Source: Flavobacteriaceae bacterium LSUCC0859 (lineage in GTDB: Bacteria > Bacteroidota > Bacteroidia > Flavobacteriales > Flavobacteriaceae). From it: DNA of 64,000 nt. The DNA lies in contig JAKOGP010000003.1 in the NCBI GenBank assembly GCA_022239325.1, positions 1-64,000 on the forward strand, written 5' to 3'. The position numbers and the translations under genes were made by a program. Shown here in pieces: positions 49,633-60,883 of this stretch. The notes below the pieces were generated by a model. The model made no database searches. It worked only from the letters and a program-made list of their open reading frames with translations, and was not told the origin of the DNA. The first letter of the stretch is position 1; every line of letters begins with the position of its first letter.

Positions 49633-50286
49633 ATGAAATTTTTCATTGACACCGCCAACTTAGATCAAATCAAGGAAGCCCAAGACCTTGGTATATTAGA
49701 TGGGGTTACTACTAATCCATCTTTAATGGCCAAAGAGGGTATTACAGGTCCCGAAAATATTTTAAAGCACTACTTAGCCATCTGCGATATTGTGACTGGC
49801 GATGTCTCTGCTGAGGTAATTTCAACAGACTTTGAGGGAATGGTAAAAGAAGGAGAGGCCTTAGCAGCATTACACCCACAGATTGTTGTTAAAGTACCTA
49901 TGATCAAAGAAGGAGTAAAAGCTATTAAATACTTTTCAGATCAAGGAATTAGAACTAATTGCACCCTGGTTTTTTCGGTAGGTCAGGCTTTATTAGCAGC
50001 TAAAGCAGGTGCTACTTATGTGTCTCCCTTTATAGGAAGGTTAGATGATATTTCTACAGATGGTTTAAACCTTATTGCAGAAATCAGACAGGTATATGAC
50101 AATTATGCGTATCCAACACAAATATTAGCAGCCTCGGTTCGCCATACCATGCATGTGATTGACTGTGCTAAAATTGGAGCAGATGTCATGACAGGCCCGC
50201 TTTCTTCCATTGAAGGCCTCCTTAAGCATCCTCTAACAGACATAGGCTTAGCCAAATTTTTAGAAGATTACCAGAAAGGAAATTAA
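49633..50286 (+). CDS. fsa: Fructose-6-phosphate aldolase / transaldolase-like protein
   Basis: This 217-residue protein belongs to the short transaldolase family. It starts with [16 protein letters not shown], has [13 protein letters not shown] near residue 24, and the Schiff-base lysine in [14 protein letters not shown] near residue 86. Members either cleave fructose 6-phosphate or act as transaldolases; the sequence does not decide between them. It stands alone, with a convergent lipoprotein gene six bases away. Confidence 0.92.
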   Translation: MKFFIDTANLDQIKEAQDLGILDGVTTNPSLMAKEGITGPENILKHYLAICDIVTGDVSAEVISTDFEGMVKEGEALAALHPQIVVKVPMIKEGVKAIKYFSDQGIRTNCTLVFSVGQALLAAKAGATYVSPFIGRLDDISTDGLNLIAEIRQVYDNYAYPTQILAASVRHTMHVIDCAKIGADVMTGPLSSIEGLLKHPLTDIGLAKFLEDYQKGN

Positions 50287-50292
50287 AAGTTG

Positions 50293-51678
50293 TTATTTTA
50301 ATCTCAAACTGTATAAGTCTGCGAAACCATTAATAATGAACCCTTTATGGGTAACAATACTTTTATTAAGGTGGTCAATTACAAGGGTGTTTTTTAGTTC
50401 CTCAAAATTCTCAGATCTAAATTGATTTTTGGGATTGAGTCCTTTTTCTCTAATTATTTTGAGCCACTCATTGTATTCTGTATTTCTGTTAATACCTATA
50501 AAACTGTAGTTTGGGTATTGTTTTTCAAGCTGAGATATTTGAGCTAATGTTCTGTTTAAATGTTTTTGATAACGCCCACTCCAAAAGTAGAAAACAGCAC
50601 TTTTCTCCAATGCAATTTCATTTAAGTGTACCCCCATGCCGTTGGTGTTAAGTAATTCTATACGAGGCAATTTTTTCTGGGGTTGTAGTTCTTGGATGTC
50701 TTTGTGAAGTTTCGTGATTTCACCCATATGCCTATTATTAGGACTGTAGGTATAAAAAGTATTCATAAACAGATTGGTGTTCTCTGGACTGTCTTTAACT
50801 TTTAAGAGATAGTGCATGACAATATTTCTGTATAAGTTATCCTTGAGTTTTTTTTCTTGCACCAAGGCTTCTGTAAGTTTTAATTTGTGTTCGTTAAAGT
50901 GAACAGCAGAAGAGGTATTTATCAGGTCTTTACAATTTTTTTCACATTCCATATAAGCCAGATTGCCTAAATGATATTTCATAAAATTATAATAGGGTCT
51001 AAAGTATATGAGATCTCTGTTGTTTAAACTGAGTTCTTTTCTGTAGTCATAGAAATTATTTGGAAGCTTGTGGAGCCTATTCTCATGGGTTGTCGCCCTG
51101 TGATAAAATGGATATTTTTCTTTGTAAATAAAAGCGTTGTAATCTATGGTAGCTTTTAAAAGCGCAGTGGCCCGATCAGATAGAGATACTTCTTCAAGCA
51201 ACTCTTCTAGTAATCTTATTTTTTCTTTTCTAAGTTGTTCAATTTTTTTATTAAATACTTTGGGTTCCAAAGTAAAGTATTGTTCTACAATAGATTCATC
51301 TTCTTCATTGGCTAAGAACAACTCAACTATAAAGTTGTTAATTTCTGCTCCTTTTCCAGAAAAGACAATAGATTCGTCAAATTCAATGGTATTTAGCCTG
51401 AGGTTTAAACTATCTCCCTTTTCCAAATAGACATAGTGAAATTGAGGACTGTGATCAAAGTGATATAGACCTTCAGATGCATTGTTGAATCTGATGTTAA
51501 ATCTATTTCTAGCATCTAATTTAGCAGAATCTATTACCTGGTCGTCTTTGTATAATACGACATATTCTGTGGTGGGATTTACAATCTCTCCAGCAAAATA
51601 AACGGAAGATACTTGTTTGTCTACCACACCACAACTCATTAGGAGTGTAAAAAAGAATATAAAAAGTAATTTTTTCAT
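50293..51678 (-). CDS. Lipoprotein with a thioredoxin-like domain lacking the CxxC motif
   Basis: The 461-residue protein has a lipoprotein signal (LLMSCG, near residue 13), a beta-rich N-terminal part like the DUF4369 region of Bacteroidota TlpA-type lipoproteins, a helical middle, and a C-terminal thioredoxin-like fold. In the latter, FYFWSGRYQKHL near residue 365 occupies the place of the usual W-C-x-x-C, so no disulfide chemistry is expected. The function is unknown; a binding or chaperone role is possible. Confidence 0.75.
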   Translation of the reverse strand: MKKLLFIFFFTLLMSCGVVDKQVSSVYFAGEIVNPTTEYVVLYKDDQVIDSAKLDARNRFNIRFNNASEGLYHFDHSPQFHYVYLEKGDSLNLRLNTIEFDESIVFSGKGAEINNFIVELFLANEEDESIVEQYFTLEPKVFNKKIEQLRKEKIRLLEELLEEVSLSDRATALLKATIDYNAFIYKEKYPFYHRATTHENRLHKLPNNFYDYRKELSLNNRDLIYFRPYYNFMKYHLGNLAYMECEKNCKDLINTSSAVHFNEHKLKLTEALVQEKKLKDNLYRNIVMHYLLKVKDSPENTNLFMNTFYTYSPNNRHMGEITKLHKDIQELQPQKKLPRIELLNTNGMGVHLNEIALEKSAVFYFWSGRYQKHLNRTLAQISQLEKQYPNYSFIGINRNTEYNEWLKIIREKGLNPKNQFRSENFEELKNTLVIDHLNKSIVTHKGFIINGFADLYSLRLK

Positions 51679-51829
51679 AGAAATATAGCAATGACAAAGG
51701 TAAGATACCCCTAGAGCTCAATTTGTTAATGACTCGTTAAAAAACAACAAGCTTTGCAAGGTCATTTGATTGAATTTCAGGAATTATAACTCCTTTAGAT
51801 TAATTGCTAAATACATGGATTCTCTGTGA

Positions 51830-53479
<1,650 letters not shown>

Positions 53480-53513
53480 TTAAAAAGCCACTTCTAAAAA
53501 AGTGGCTTTTTAA
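53480..53513. terminator. Bidirectional terminator between the ABC-F and pheT genes
   Basis: A 14-bp perfect stem TTAAAAAGCCACTT / AAGTGGCTTTTTAA with a six-base loop begins right after the ABC-F stop. It has T runs on both strands and can end both convergent transcripts. Confidence 0.87.
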
Positions 53514-53531
53514 TTTAACAAACTATTTAGT

Positions 53532-55958
53532 TTACCTCAATGAGGCGTTTAGGTCTTTTTCAAATGCCCCTTGAAGTTTGTTCATGATTTTATCGATTTG
53601 TTTTTCTTCTAAAGTAGCTTTGGGGTCCTGAAGTACAAAACTAACCCCATAGGATTTTTTTCCTTCGGGAAGATTGTTACCCAGGTACACATCAAAAAGA
53701 TCTACCTGTTTAAGGTATTTTCTCTCTGTGTTTTTAGCTGTTTGTTTCACTTGCTCAAAAGAGATATTAGTATCTAATAAGAGCGCAAAATCTCTGTAAA
53801 CCTCTGGGAACTTTGGAATCTCAGTAAACTTGACTGAGCTTGTTGGAATACTTTTTAAAATCTCATCCCAGTTAAAGTCTGCAAAAAGAACTTCTTGTTT
53901 TATATCCATTTTTTTTGCTAAGCTAGATTGCACCACTCCAAAGCGAACTAATTCTGATTTTCTATTCAGATAGATAATGCCTTCAGAAAATAAGTTGCTG
54001 TCTGTGGATGACGTTTTCCAATTTTGAATTCCCAGTTTTTGTAAGCAATTGTCTACAATAGATTTTAAGAAAAAGAAATCCGATTTTTTTGCTGTTCTAT
54101 ACCAACTTTCTTTATGATTTTTTCCAGTGATTAGAAGAGTTAAATGTTTGGATTCATACCTTTCACTCTCATTTTGATGATATGTTTTTCCAAATTCAAA
54201 TAACCTTAAATCTGTAGCTTTCCTGTTAATATTATATGAAGCAGCTTCTAAAGCAGTAAATAGCATAGAAGTTTTTAGGACTCCTAAGTCTCCACTGAGA
54301 GGATTTAGAATACGTACTGGATGTTTTAAGCTAGGATCCTTTGTAAATTCTAAATATTTTTCTGTACTTAAGCTGTTGGTTAAAATTTCATTAAAACCTT
54401 GGGCTGCTAAAAAATCTCCAATATTATTTTGGATAATATGATCTGCATTTTTCTCATTTTTAGCTATAGAAGCGTTTATTTTTTTTGAAAAATGAATGTT
54501 GTTATATCCATAGACTCTAAGGATTTCTTCTATTACGTCTACCTCTCTTTGAACATCTACCCTGTAAAATGGAATAGTTAATCCCAATCCAGCTTCCGTA
54601 ACATTATTGACCTTGATCTCCAAAGAGCTCAAAATACTTTTAATAGTGTCTGTAGGTATTTCTTCTCCAATGAGAGAATTTATTCTGTTAAAGCTTAAGA
54701 AAACTTGGTAATCCGTTTCCTTTTTTGGATAAACATCAGAAATATCTGAGCTAATTTTACCTCCAGCTATCTCTTTTATCAATAATGCAGCCCTTTTAAG
54801 TGCGTACTCTACTAAGTTAATATCTATACCTCTCTCAAACCTAAAGGAGGCGTCCGTGCTGAGTCCATGCCTTTTTGCAGATTTTCTAATACTTACAGGA
54901 TTGAAATAAGCAGCTTCTAAAAAGATATTTTTAGTATCCTTATGTACCCCAGAGTTAAGTCCCCCAAATATACCAGCCATACAAAGTGGTTTTTCTTGGT
55001 CGCAAATCATGAGGTCTTCCTTAGATAAACTTCTTTCTACTCCATCTAAGGTGGTAAATTTTGTTCCTTCTGGGAGTGTCTTGACTATAATCTTTCTGCC
55101 TTTAATGCTATCTAAATCAAATGCATGTAGGGGTTGCCCTAATTCATGAAGCACATAATTGGTGGCATCGACAACATTATTTACAGGATTAAGACCTATG
55201 GCCTTGAGCCTATTTTTAATCCAATTCGGACTATCTTTTACTTCAATATCACTTATACTTAGCCCAGCATATCTTGGAGCCAAATTTAAATCTACTACTT
55301 CTGTCTGTACAGAAGCCAGTCTGTTGTCTACTGAGAATCCCATCACTGAAGGTGAAATGAGTTCTTTATGAATTCCTTTGTGTAATAGACCTGCCCTAAG
55401 ATCTCTAGCCACTCCAAAATGACTCATGGCGTCTGCCCTGTTTGGAGTGAGCCCAATTTCTATCACCTCATCTTTTACAACGTTAAACACAGTGCTACAG
55501 GCAGTTCCAACGAGAAGATCGTCATCTAGGACCATAATCCCGTCATGATCAGAGCCCAACCCAAGTTCATCTTCTGCACACAACATGCCATGGCTTTCCT
55601 CTCCTCTTATTTTTCCTTTTTTAATCACCCATGCTTCCCCCTCAGGCGTGTACAGGGTAGTACCTATAGTGGCCACGGCTACCTTTTGTCCTTTAGCTAC
55701 ATTAGGAGCGCCACAAACAATCTGAAGGGGTTCTTCTGCTCCAACATGAACTGTAGTGAGTTGTAGTTTATCTGCATTTGGGTGTTTTTCACAAGTCAGA
55801 ACCTGCCCCACAATTACTCCTAGTAGCCCTCCTTTTACAGACTCAAAGGGAATAACACCTTCTACCTCCAATCCTAAATCTGTTAATAGTTGGGAAGTTT
55901 TGTCAATGTTCCAATCCGTTGCAATAAATTCTTTAAGCCAGTTGTATGATATTTTCAT
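53532..55958 (-). CDS. pheT: Phenylalanine-tRNA ligase beta subunit
   Basis: PheT partners PheS to charge tRNA-Phe. The 808-residue protein has the N-terminal MKISYNWLKEFI, the EMAP-type tRNA-binding domain (about residues 40-155), the B3/B4 editing domain (about residues 205-370), B5 (about 400-470), and the C-terminal anticodon-binding domain (about 715-808). The start at 55958 is preferred over 55979, whose seven extra residues are not family-like. pheS is not adjacent. A -7 box lies 19-26 bases upstream. Confidence 0.96.
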   Translation of the reverse strand: MKISYNWLKEFIATDWNIDKTSQLLTDLGLEVEGVIPFESVKGGLLGVIVGQVLTCEKHPNADKLQLTTVHVGAEEPLQIVCGAPNVAKGQKVAVATIGTTLYTPEGEAWVIKKGKIRGEESHGMLCAEDELGLGSDHDGIMVLDDDLLVGTACSTVFNVVKDEVIEIGLTPNRADAMSHFGVARDLRAGLLHKGIHKELISPSVMGFSVDNRLASVQTEVVDLNLAPRYAGLSISDIEVKDSPNWIKNRLKAIGLNPVNNVVDATNYVLHELGQPLHAFDLDSIKGRKIIVKTLPEGTKFTTLDGVERSLSKEDLMICDQEKPLCMAGIFGGLNSGVHKDTKNIFLEAAYFNPVSIRKSAKRHGLSTDASFRFERGIDINLVEYALKRAALLIKEIAGGKISSDISDVYPKKETDYQVFLSFNRINSLIGEEIPTDTIKSILSSLEIKVNNVTEAGLGLTIPFYRVDVQREVDVIEEILRVYGYNNIHFSKKINASIAKNEKNADHIIQNNIGDFLAAQGFNEILTNSLSTEKYLEFTKDPSLKHPVRILNPLSGDLGVLKTSMLFTALEAASYNINRKATDLRLFEFGKTYHQNESERYESKHLTLLITGKNHKESWYRTAKKSDFFFLKSIVDNCLQKLGIQNWKTSSTDSNLFSEGIIYLNRKSELVRFGVVQSSLAKKMDIKQEVLFADFNWDEILKSIPTSSVKFTEIPKFPEVYRDFALLLDTNISFEQVKQTAKNTERKYLKQVDLFDVYLGNNLPEGKKSYGVSFVLQDPKATLEEKQIDKIMNKLQGAFEKDLNASLR

Positions 55959-55976
55959 AGTATTCTTGTGAACTTG

Positions 55977-55984
55977 CAAATATA
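55977..55984 (-). promoter_or_regulatory. Predicted pheT promoter, -7 box
   Basis: The minus strand reads TATATTTG, matching TAnnTTTG. It overlaps the alternative ATG at 55979, which supports the start at 55958. Confidence 0.55.
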
Positions 55985-56032
55985 AACATTGAAAACAATT
56001 GGTTTCCCATGTTCATGTATAAAAAAGTAAGA

Positions 56033-57103
56033 TTATATAATGGTAGATTTGCCTAAATCAATGTTTTCATCATTGAGTTCTCCAATGTCATCTGCATCTA
56101 TGATAGCTGCGGCAATATAGTCTCCCAACTGATCGCAGCTTATCTCTATTGGAAGCTGCTGTTTAAAGCTAAACATACCTCTTTTAGCTGCACTATTAAT
56201 AGCTATTTGAATGGCAGAAGCCTCTTCTTGAAGACCAAATCTAGACAACATAAGTGCCACACCATAAATCAATGAGATTGGATTTGGATCTGAAGATAAA
56301 GAACGGCAATTTATGAGGCTCAAAGGTTCAAAAAGGTTTATTCCCATTCCAGTGTGAGCCAGAGGTAATACAAAACTCATATCACAATTTGCTTTGGATT
56401 GAAACTGAAGTATGGGTCCCATAATTTCGTCTGCAAAGACACAATCTAAGTCTTCGGGCTTACACTTTAGGGTATTCATGATTTCTTCCATACCCATCTC
56501 TGAGACTTTTACTGAGGGATAACTATGTGAAACCTCATCTAAAGTTTTTTTCCAAAGGCTTGCTTTTAAAGGACCATTAGGGGTTACTACAATGAGATTT
56601 TTGTTTCTATTTTTAGCTGTTTTAAATGCGAGATGAAATAGTATATGTACTCCTTGAATATTAGGTGTGTAGACGTCTGTTGTTGTTGCTAAGGGTTCCG
56701 ATAAACTTGCGTATTGCCCAGATTTTGAGGCTGTAAAAATGACAAAATCTGGGGTATTATGATCCTGAGCGTCCTTATATAGCGTCTGAGGGAATGCCAA
56801 AAAAGGGGCCACTGTAGCATCACAATCCAGTATTTGTGTTAGTGAGACTGATTTGAGTTTATTATTTTGATAGTAATTTTTTTGGGTAATAGGGAAGCTA
56901 CTGAGAATGGCGTCAGATTTCTTACAGTTTTTAATTACCTCATCCGTAAGCCAATAATTATCTTCTCTTTCTAAACTTTTAAGATAAGTGGTTGTAAAGT
57001 GGTGGTTGTAGTTTTCCTCAATCGCTCTAATGCACTTCACCCCCTGATTCATTATTAAATCACCAAATTCTGAATGCGGAAGTAAAGCGATTTTTAAATT
57101 CAC
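56033..57103 (-). CDS. LeuB-like protein (3-isopropylmalate dehydrogenase fold) with erased active site
   Basis: The 356-residue protein aligns by eye with LeuB over its whole length: MNLKIALLPHSEFGDLIM in place of the GDGIGPEV start, CKKSDAILSS near residue 60, NLIVVTPNGPLKASLW near residue 169, LFEP near residue 257 and NPISLIYG near residue 274. The catalytic residues are gone: the lysine of the DKANVL motif is Pro175, the aspartates of the FGDILTD motif are Pro230 and Phe234, the arginine pair of the substrate loop is missing, and the HGS motif reads SLI. It follows leuA by 20 bases. It is expected to be inactive as a dehydrogenase; a structural or regulatory role with LeuA is a guess. 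Confidence 0.72.
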   Translation of the reverse strand: MNLKIALLPHSEFGDLIMNQGVKCIRAIEENYNHHFTTTYLKSLEREDNYWLTDEVIKNCKKSDAILSSFPITQKNYYQNNKLKSVSLTQILDCDATVAPFLAFPQTLYKDAQDHNTPDFVIFTASKSGQYASLSEPLATTTDVYTPNIQGVHILFHLAFKTAKNRNKNLIVVTPNGPLKASLWKKTLDEVSHSYPSVKVSEMGMEEIMNTLKCKPEDLDCVFADEIMGPILQFQSKANCDMSFVLPLAHTGMGINLFEPLSLINCRSLSSDPNPISLIYGVALMLSRFGLQEEASAIQIAINSAAKRGMFSFKQQLPIEISCDQLGDYIAAAIIDADDIGELNDENIDLGKSTII

Positions 57104-57123
57104 AAAAAAAAATATTAAAGATG

Positions 57124-58284
57124 TTAAAAGCTAAAACCAGACTGTTTGATAATATCATGAATACCCTCATCTTCCACAGTCTTGTGATTGTCTGCATAGC
57201 TTAAAAATAGATCATAAACAATGTCTAACTGTGTTTTTGTAAGGTCATAGCCCACATTTTTAGCGCGGTAAGCCAAAGCTGCCCTACCACTTCTAGCGGT
57301 TAGCACAATAGAAGACTCGGTAACTCCAACTGCTGCGGGATCTATAATTTCATAGGTTTCCCTATTTTTTATTACTCCATCTTGGTGAATACCAGAACTG
57401 TGAGCAAAAGCATTAGCACCTACTATAGCTTTGTTTGGTTGTACCATCATTCCCATATTTCTGGACACCATTAAGCTTGTATCATTGAGAAGTTTAGTGT
57501 TTATGTTTGTGTCCAGATTTAAATAGGGGTGCTGTTTCATAATCATAACCACCTCCTCCAAAGCAGTGTTACCAGCTCTTTCACCTATGCCGTTTATGGT
57601 ACATTCTATTTGTCTTGCCCCATTTTGAACTCCAGCTATTGCGTTGGCAGTGGCCAGTCCTAAGTCGTTGTGACAATGGCAAGAGAGTGTAACTTTGTGT
57701 ATGCCACTCACATTTTCTTTGAGATATTTTATTTTTGCACCGTATTCTTCAGGTAAACAATATCCGGTAGTGTCTGGAATATTCAACACAGTAGCTCCAG
57801 CCTTAACAACAGCCTCACAGACTCGTGCTAAAAATTCATTATCTGTTCTACCTGCGTCCTCGGCATAAAATTCTATATCATCTACAAAAGTTTTTGCATA
57901 GGAAACAGCTTTAACAGCTCTTTCAATAATAGCCTCTTTATTGGAATTAAATTTGTATTTTATGTGGGAGTCAGAGGTGCCAATACCAGTGTGAATTCTT
58001 GGTTTAATAGCGTGTTTTAATGCCTCCGCCGCTACCTCAATATCTTTTTCAACAGCTCTAGTTAGACCACATACAGAAGCGTTTTTAACCAACTTAGAAA
58101 TTAACTGTACAGAATTAAAATCGCCGGGAGAAGACACCGGAAAACCTGCTTCAATGATATCTACACCAAGTTCATCCAATCTTGCAGCTATTTCAAGTTT
58201 TTGAGGCGTGTCTAATTTACAACCCGGAACCTGCTCTCCATCTCTAAGTGTGGTGTCAAAAATAAATACCTTGTCTTTACTCAT
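57124..58284 (-). CDS. leuA: 2-isopropylmalate synthase, short form
   Basis: LeuA condenses acetyl-CoA with 2-oxoisovalerate at the start of leucine synthesis. The 386-residue protein has [17 protein letters not shown] near residue 7, the metal-binding [15 protein letters not shown] near residue 200, and [16 protein letters not shown] near residue 226. It ends near residue 386 and lacks the C-terminal leucine-sensing domain of about 120 residues in the long form, so feedback by leucine is not expected in the usual way. Homocitrate or citramalate synthase is a less likely reading. The start at 58284 gives the family N-terminus; an ATG at 58329 adds 15 residues. Confidence 0.88.
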   Translation of the reverse strand: MSKDKVFIFDTTLRDGEQVPGCKLDTPQKLEIAARLDELGVDIIEAGFPVSSPGDFNSVQLISKLVKNASVCGLTRAVEKDIEVAAEALKHAIKPRIHTGIGTSDSHIKYKFNSNKEAIIERAVKAVSYAKTFVDDIEFYAEDAGRTDNEFLARVCEAVVKAGATVLNIPDTTGYCLPEEYGAKIKYLKENVSGIHKVTLSCHCHNDLGLATANAIAGVQNGARQIECTINGIGERAGNTALEEVVMIMKQHPYLNLDTNINTKLLNDTSLMVSRNMGMMVQPNKAIVGANAFAHSSGIHQDGVIKNRETYEIIDPAAVGVTESSIVLTARSGRAALAYRAKNVGYDLTKTQLDIVYDLFLSYADNHKTVEDEGIHDIIKQSGFSF

Positions 58285-58340
58285 TATATTTCCGTAATTT
58301 GATCTAACTAACGAATATAACAATTGCATTTGAGTATACC

Positions 58341-58348
58341 CAAAAATA
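58341..58348 (-). promoter_or_regulatory. Predicted promoter of leuA and the LeuB-like gene, -7 box
   Basis: The minus strand reads TATTTTTG, matching TAnnTTTG, with a leader of about 50 bases to the ATG at 58284. I see no leader peptide rich in leucine codons or attenuator in it. Confidence 0.48.
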
Positions 58349-58429
58349 GTAGTTTGATTTACAATATACAGGTCTATGACTCCCTACTTAAATACCTTGT
58401 TTTTAGTTATATAGCGCACAAATAATACG

Positions 58430-59974
58430 ATGACAAATCTACATAAAGATCCTTTGTTTATACTGGTAAAATCGCTTTCGAAATCAGAAAAGCGACAGTT
58501 CAAGTTGTACGTTGGCAGATTGGGGGTCAATTCAGATGCCAAATTTCTTGCCTTATTTAACCTCCTTGACAAGTCTAAGGTATATGATGAGAAACAGATT
58601 TTAGACCATAAAATTGTTACAAAATCTCAACTCTCTAATTTAAAAGCTCATTTATACAAACAAATTTTAATCTCTTTGAGGTTAAATCCGGTGAATCAAA
58701 ATATTAGAGTTCAGCTGAGAGAACAATTAGATTTTGCAACCATACTTTACCAAAAAGGCTTGTACAAGCAAAGTCTCAAAATTTTAGATAAGGCCAAGTC
58801 TTTAGCCATAGAGCAGCAAGAGAAAAATATTGCATTTGAAATTGTAGAGTTAGAAAAGGTCATAGAAACACAGTATATCACCAGAAGCATTCCAGACAGA
58901 GCAGACGAGCTGGCCTCCCAGGCTATGGATTTATCCTCTCAGAACCTCCTGGCAAGCAAACTCTCCAATTTATCTCTACAACTATATGGGATGATGCTTA
59001 AAGTAGGTTATGTTCGTTCTGACAAGGATCTAGATCAGGTAAAAAAATACTTTGAAAATAATCTTCCTGATGTAGAGCTTCATCAATTGGGATTTAAAGA
59101 AAAACTTTGGCTTTACAAGGCCCACCTTTGGTATAGTTTTCTCATTCAAGATTTTTTATCATGCTACAAGTACGCCTCTAAATGGGTCCAGCTTTTTATA
59201 GATCAGAAAGAGATGGTGCAAATGCACCCAGTATTTTATATAAAGGGAAATAACTACCTTTTAGAGTCCTTGTTTTATGTTAAATACGGTACCCAATTTA
59301 AGGAGACCCTAGAGCATATGGAAGCCGTCATGAATAGTGATTTCTTCCCAAAGAATGACAATATTTCCTCATTATCCTTTCTCTATTTAAACTCCAATAA
59401 ACTCAATCTACATTTTTTGGAAGGTACCTTTAAGCAAGGACTCTACCTTGTTAATGCTATTAATTACGGCATAGATAAGCATCAGGATAGATTAGATCAG
59501 CACCACATTATGCTTTTGTATTACAAAATTGCTTGTTTGTATTTTGGAGTGGGTGACCATAAAAACTGCATTGTATATCTCAAGAAAATAATCTTTAACA
59601 AGCAACTCAAAATGCGTGAAGACCTTATGTGCTTTGCACGGGTCTTAAGTTTGGTAGCACATTATGAGTCTGGCATGGATTATCATTTGGAAGTACAACT
59701 CAAAAGCACCTATAAGTTCTTGCTTAAAATGAATGACTTACACGCGGTTCAAAAAGAGATGATTGTCTTCCTAAGAAGCCTGGCTCAGATATATCCTGCA
59801 GACTTGCCAGAAGCATTCAGAACACTGTATGTGAAGCTCAAAGTATATGAAAATCATCCCTATGAAAAGAGAGCTTTTTTGTACCTAGATATTTTATCTT
59901 GGCTGGAAAGCCATTTGTCCAACAGACCCGTTGCAGAAATCATCAGGGAAAAGGCCCTAGAGCAGCTTCGTTAA
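58430..59974 (+). CDS. Helical-repeat (TPR-like) protein of unknown function
   Basis: The 514-residue protein has no signal peptide. It is mostly alpha-helical with TPR-like spacing, for example LDFATILYQKGLYKQSLKILDKA near residue 100 and MLLYYKIACLYFGVGDHKNCIVYLK near residue 365. The start (LFILVKSLSKSEKRQFKLYVG, near residue 9) is a strongly charged helix. I recognise it as a conserved type in flavobacteria but cannot assign a function. It stands alone, divergent from leuA. Confidence 0.72.
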   Translation: MTNLHKDPLFILVKSLSKSEKRQFKLYVGRLGVNSDAKFLALFNLLDKSKVYDEKQILDHKIVTKSQLSNLKAHLYKQILISLRLNPVNQNIRVQLREQLDFATILYQKGLYKQSLKILDKAKSLAIEQQEKNIAFEIVELEKVIETQYITRSIPDRADELASQAMDLSSQNLLASKLSNLSLQLYGMMLKVGYVRSDKDLDQVKKYFENNLPDVELHQLGFKEKLWLYKAHLWYSFLIQDFLSCYKYASKWVQLFIDQKEMVQMHPVFYIKGNNYLLESLFYVKYGTQFKETLEHMEAVMNSDFFPKNDNISSLSFLYLNSNKLNLHFLEGTFKQGLYLVNAINYGIDKHQDRLDQHHIMLLYYKIACLYFGVGDHKNCIVYLKKIIFNKQLKMREDLMCFARVLSLVAHYESGMDYHLEVQLKSTYKFLLKMNDLHAVQKEMIVFLRSLAQIYPADLPEAFRTLYVKLKVYENHPYEKRAFLYLDILSWLESHLSNRPVAEIIREKALEQLR

Positions 59975-59991
59975 TTTATTTTTAAATTCAT

Positions 59992-60198
59992 TAAATTGGC
60001 GCTCCAAGCTTACTTTACCTTTGCTAATTAAAAGAGTATTTACATGATTTGTGCTCCGTCCATTTCAACCTTACAAGCCAACTTCAATTTCGCTGCTTTA
60101 AAGAGTAACTACATAATTTTTGATCCCTCCGTTGTAACCCTAAAGTTACCTACCCCTTTGCTACATTAAAGAGAACCTACATGATTTTTGCTCCGTTC
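59992..60198. repeat. Degenerate tandem repeat, about 68 bp, of the pseudouridine synthase 3' end
   Basis: Units start with AAAGAG at 60031, 60100 and 60168, spaced 69 and 68 bases. Over the first 31 bases they share 25-26 positions between the third unit and each of the others. A shorter, more decayed fourth unit may precede 60030. The third unit holds the stop and last codons of the RluA-family gene on the minus strand (NGAKIM). The others, read the same way, encode EGSKIM and DGAQIM, each followed by a stop. The array fills the 202-base gap between two convergent genes. Confidence 0.82.
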
Positions 60199-60872
60199 GC
60201 TGCGGCTCTCCATAACGCACAGTCTCTTGGAGGTGGTGCCACAATATCTATATGTGTTTTTTTAACTGGATGAATAAAGGATAAGCGACGGGCGTGAAGG
60301 TGAATACTGCCATTAGAGTTAGAACGATCTGCACCGTATTTTAAGTCTCCTTTTATATGACAATTTACAGCGGCTAATTGAGCTCTTATTTGGTGGTGCC
60401 TACCAGTTAAAAGATTTATTTCCAGTAGGTTGTAACGGTCTAGTTCTTTTAGTATTTTAAATTCTAAACTGGATAATTTAGACTCAGGAACCTCCTTAAG
60501 GTGGGCATAAGACTTGTTTTGTTTGGGATTCCTACGGAGCCAATGTACCAAAGTGCCTGAAGCTGCCAAGCTGTTCTTTTGAACTATGGCCCAGTAAATT
60601 TTGCGAGCGTCTTTTTGAGCAAAAAGAGCATTCATTCTTGGTAATACCTTGGAAGTTTTGGCAAAAATGACAATGCCAGAAGTTGGTCTGTCTAATCGGT
60701 GCGGTACACCAAGATACACATTGCCAGGTTTTTGGTCTCGATTTTTGATAAAAGATTTGAGTTGTTCGCTTAGAGGGATATCGCCAGTTTTGTCTCCTTG
60801 TACCAGAGTACCTGGAGCCTTATTAATAGCTATAAGGTGGTTGTCTTCATATAAAATATCCAATGTTTCCAA
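60177..60872 (-). CDS. RluA family pseudouridine synthase
   Basis: The 231-residue enzyme isomerises uridine to pseudouridine in an RNA target. The catalytic aspartate lies in VPHRLDRPTSGIVIFAKT near residue 56. ILYEDNHLIAINKAPGTLVQ near residue 6 and LLTGRHHQIRAQLAAV near residue 152 are family motifs. It lacks an N-terminal S4 domain, as in the RluA/RluC-like short forms; whether the target is rRNA or tRNA is unclear. The last codons lie in a repeat unit. panB is upstream on the same strand, 11 bases away. Confidence 0.92.
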   Translation of the reverse strand: METLDILYEDNHLIAINKAPGTLVQGDKTGDIPLSEQLKSFIKNRDQKPGNVYLGVPHRLDRPTSGIVIFAKTSKVLPRMNALFAQKDARKIYWAIVQKNSLAASGTLVHWLRRNPKQNKSYAHLKEVPESKLSSLEFKILKELDRYNLLEINLLTGRHHQIRAQLAAVNCHIKGDLKYGADRSNSNGSIHLHARRLSFIHPVKKTHIDIVAPPPRDCALWRAAANGAKIM

Positions 60873-60883
60873 AGAAGAAAAAA

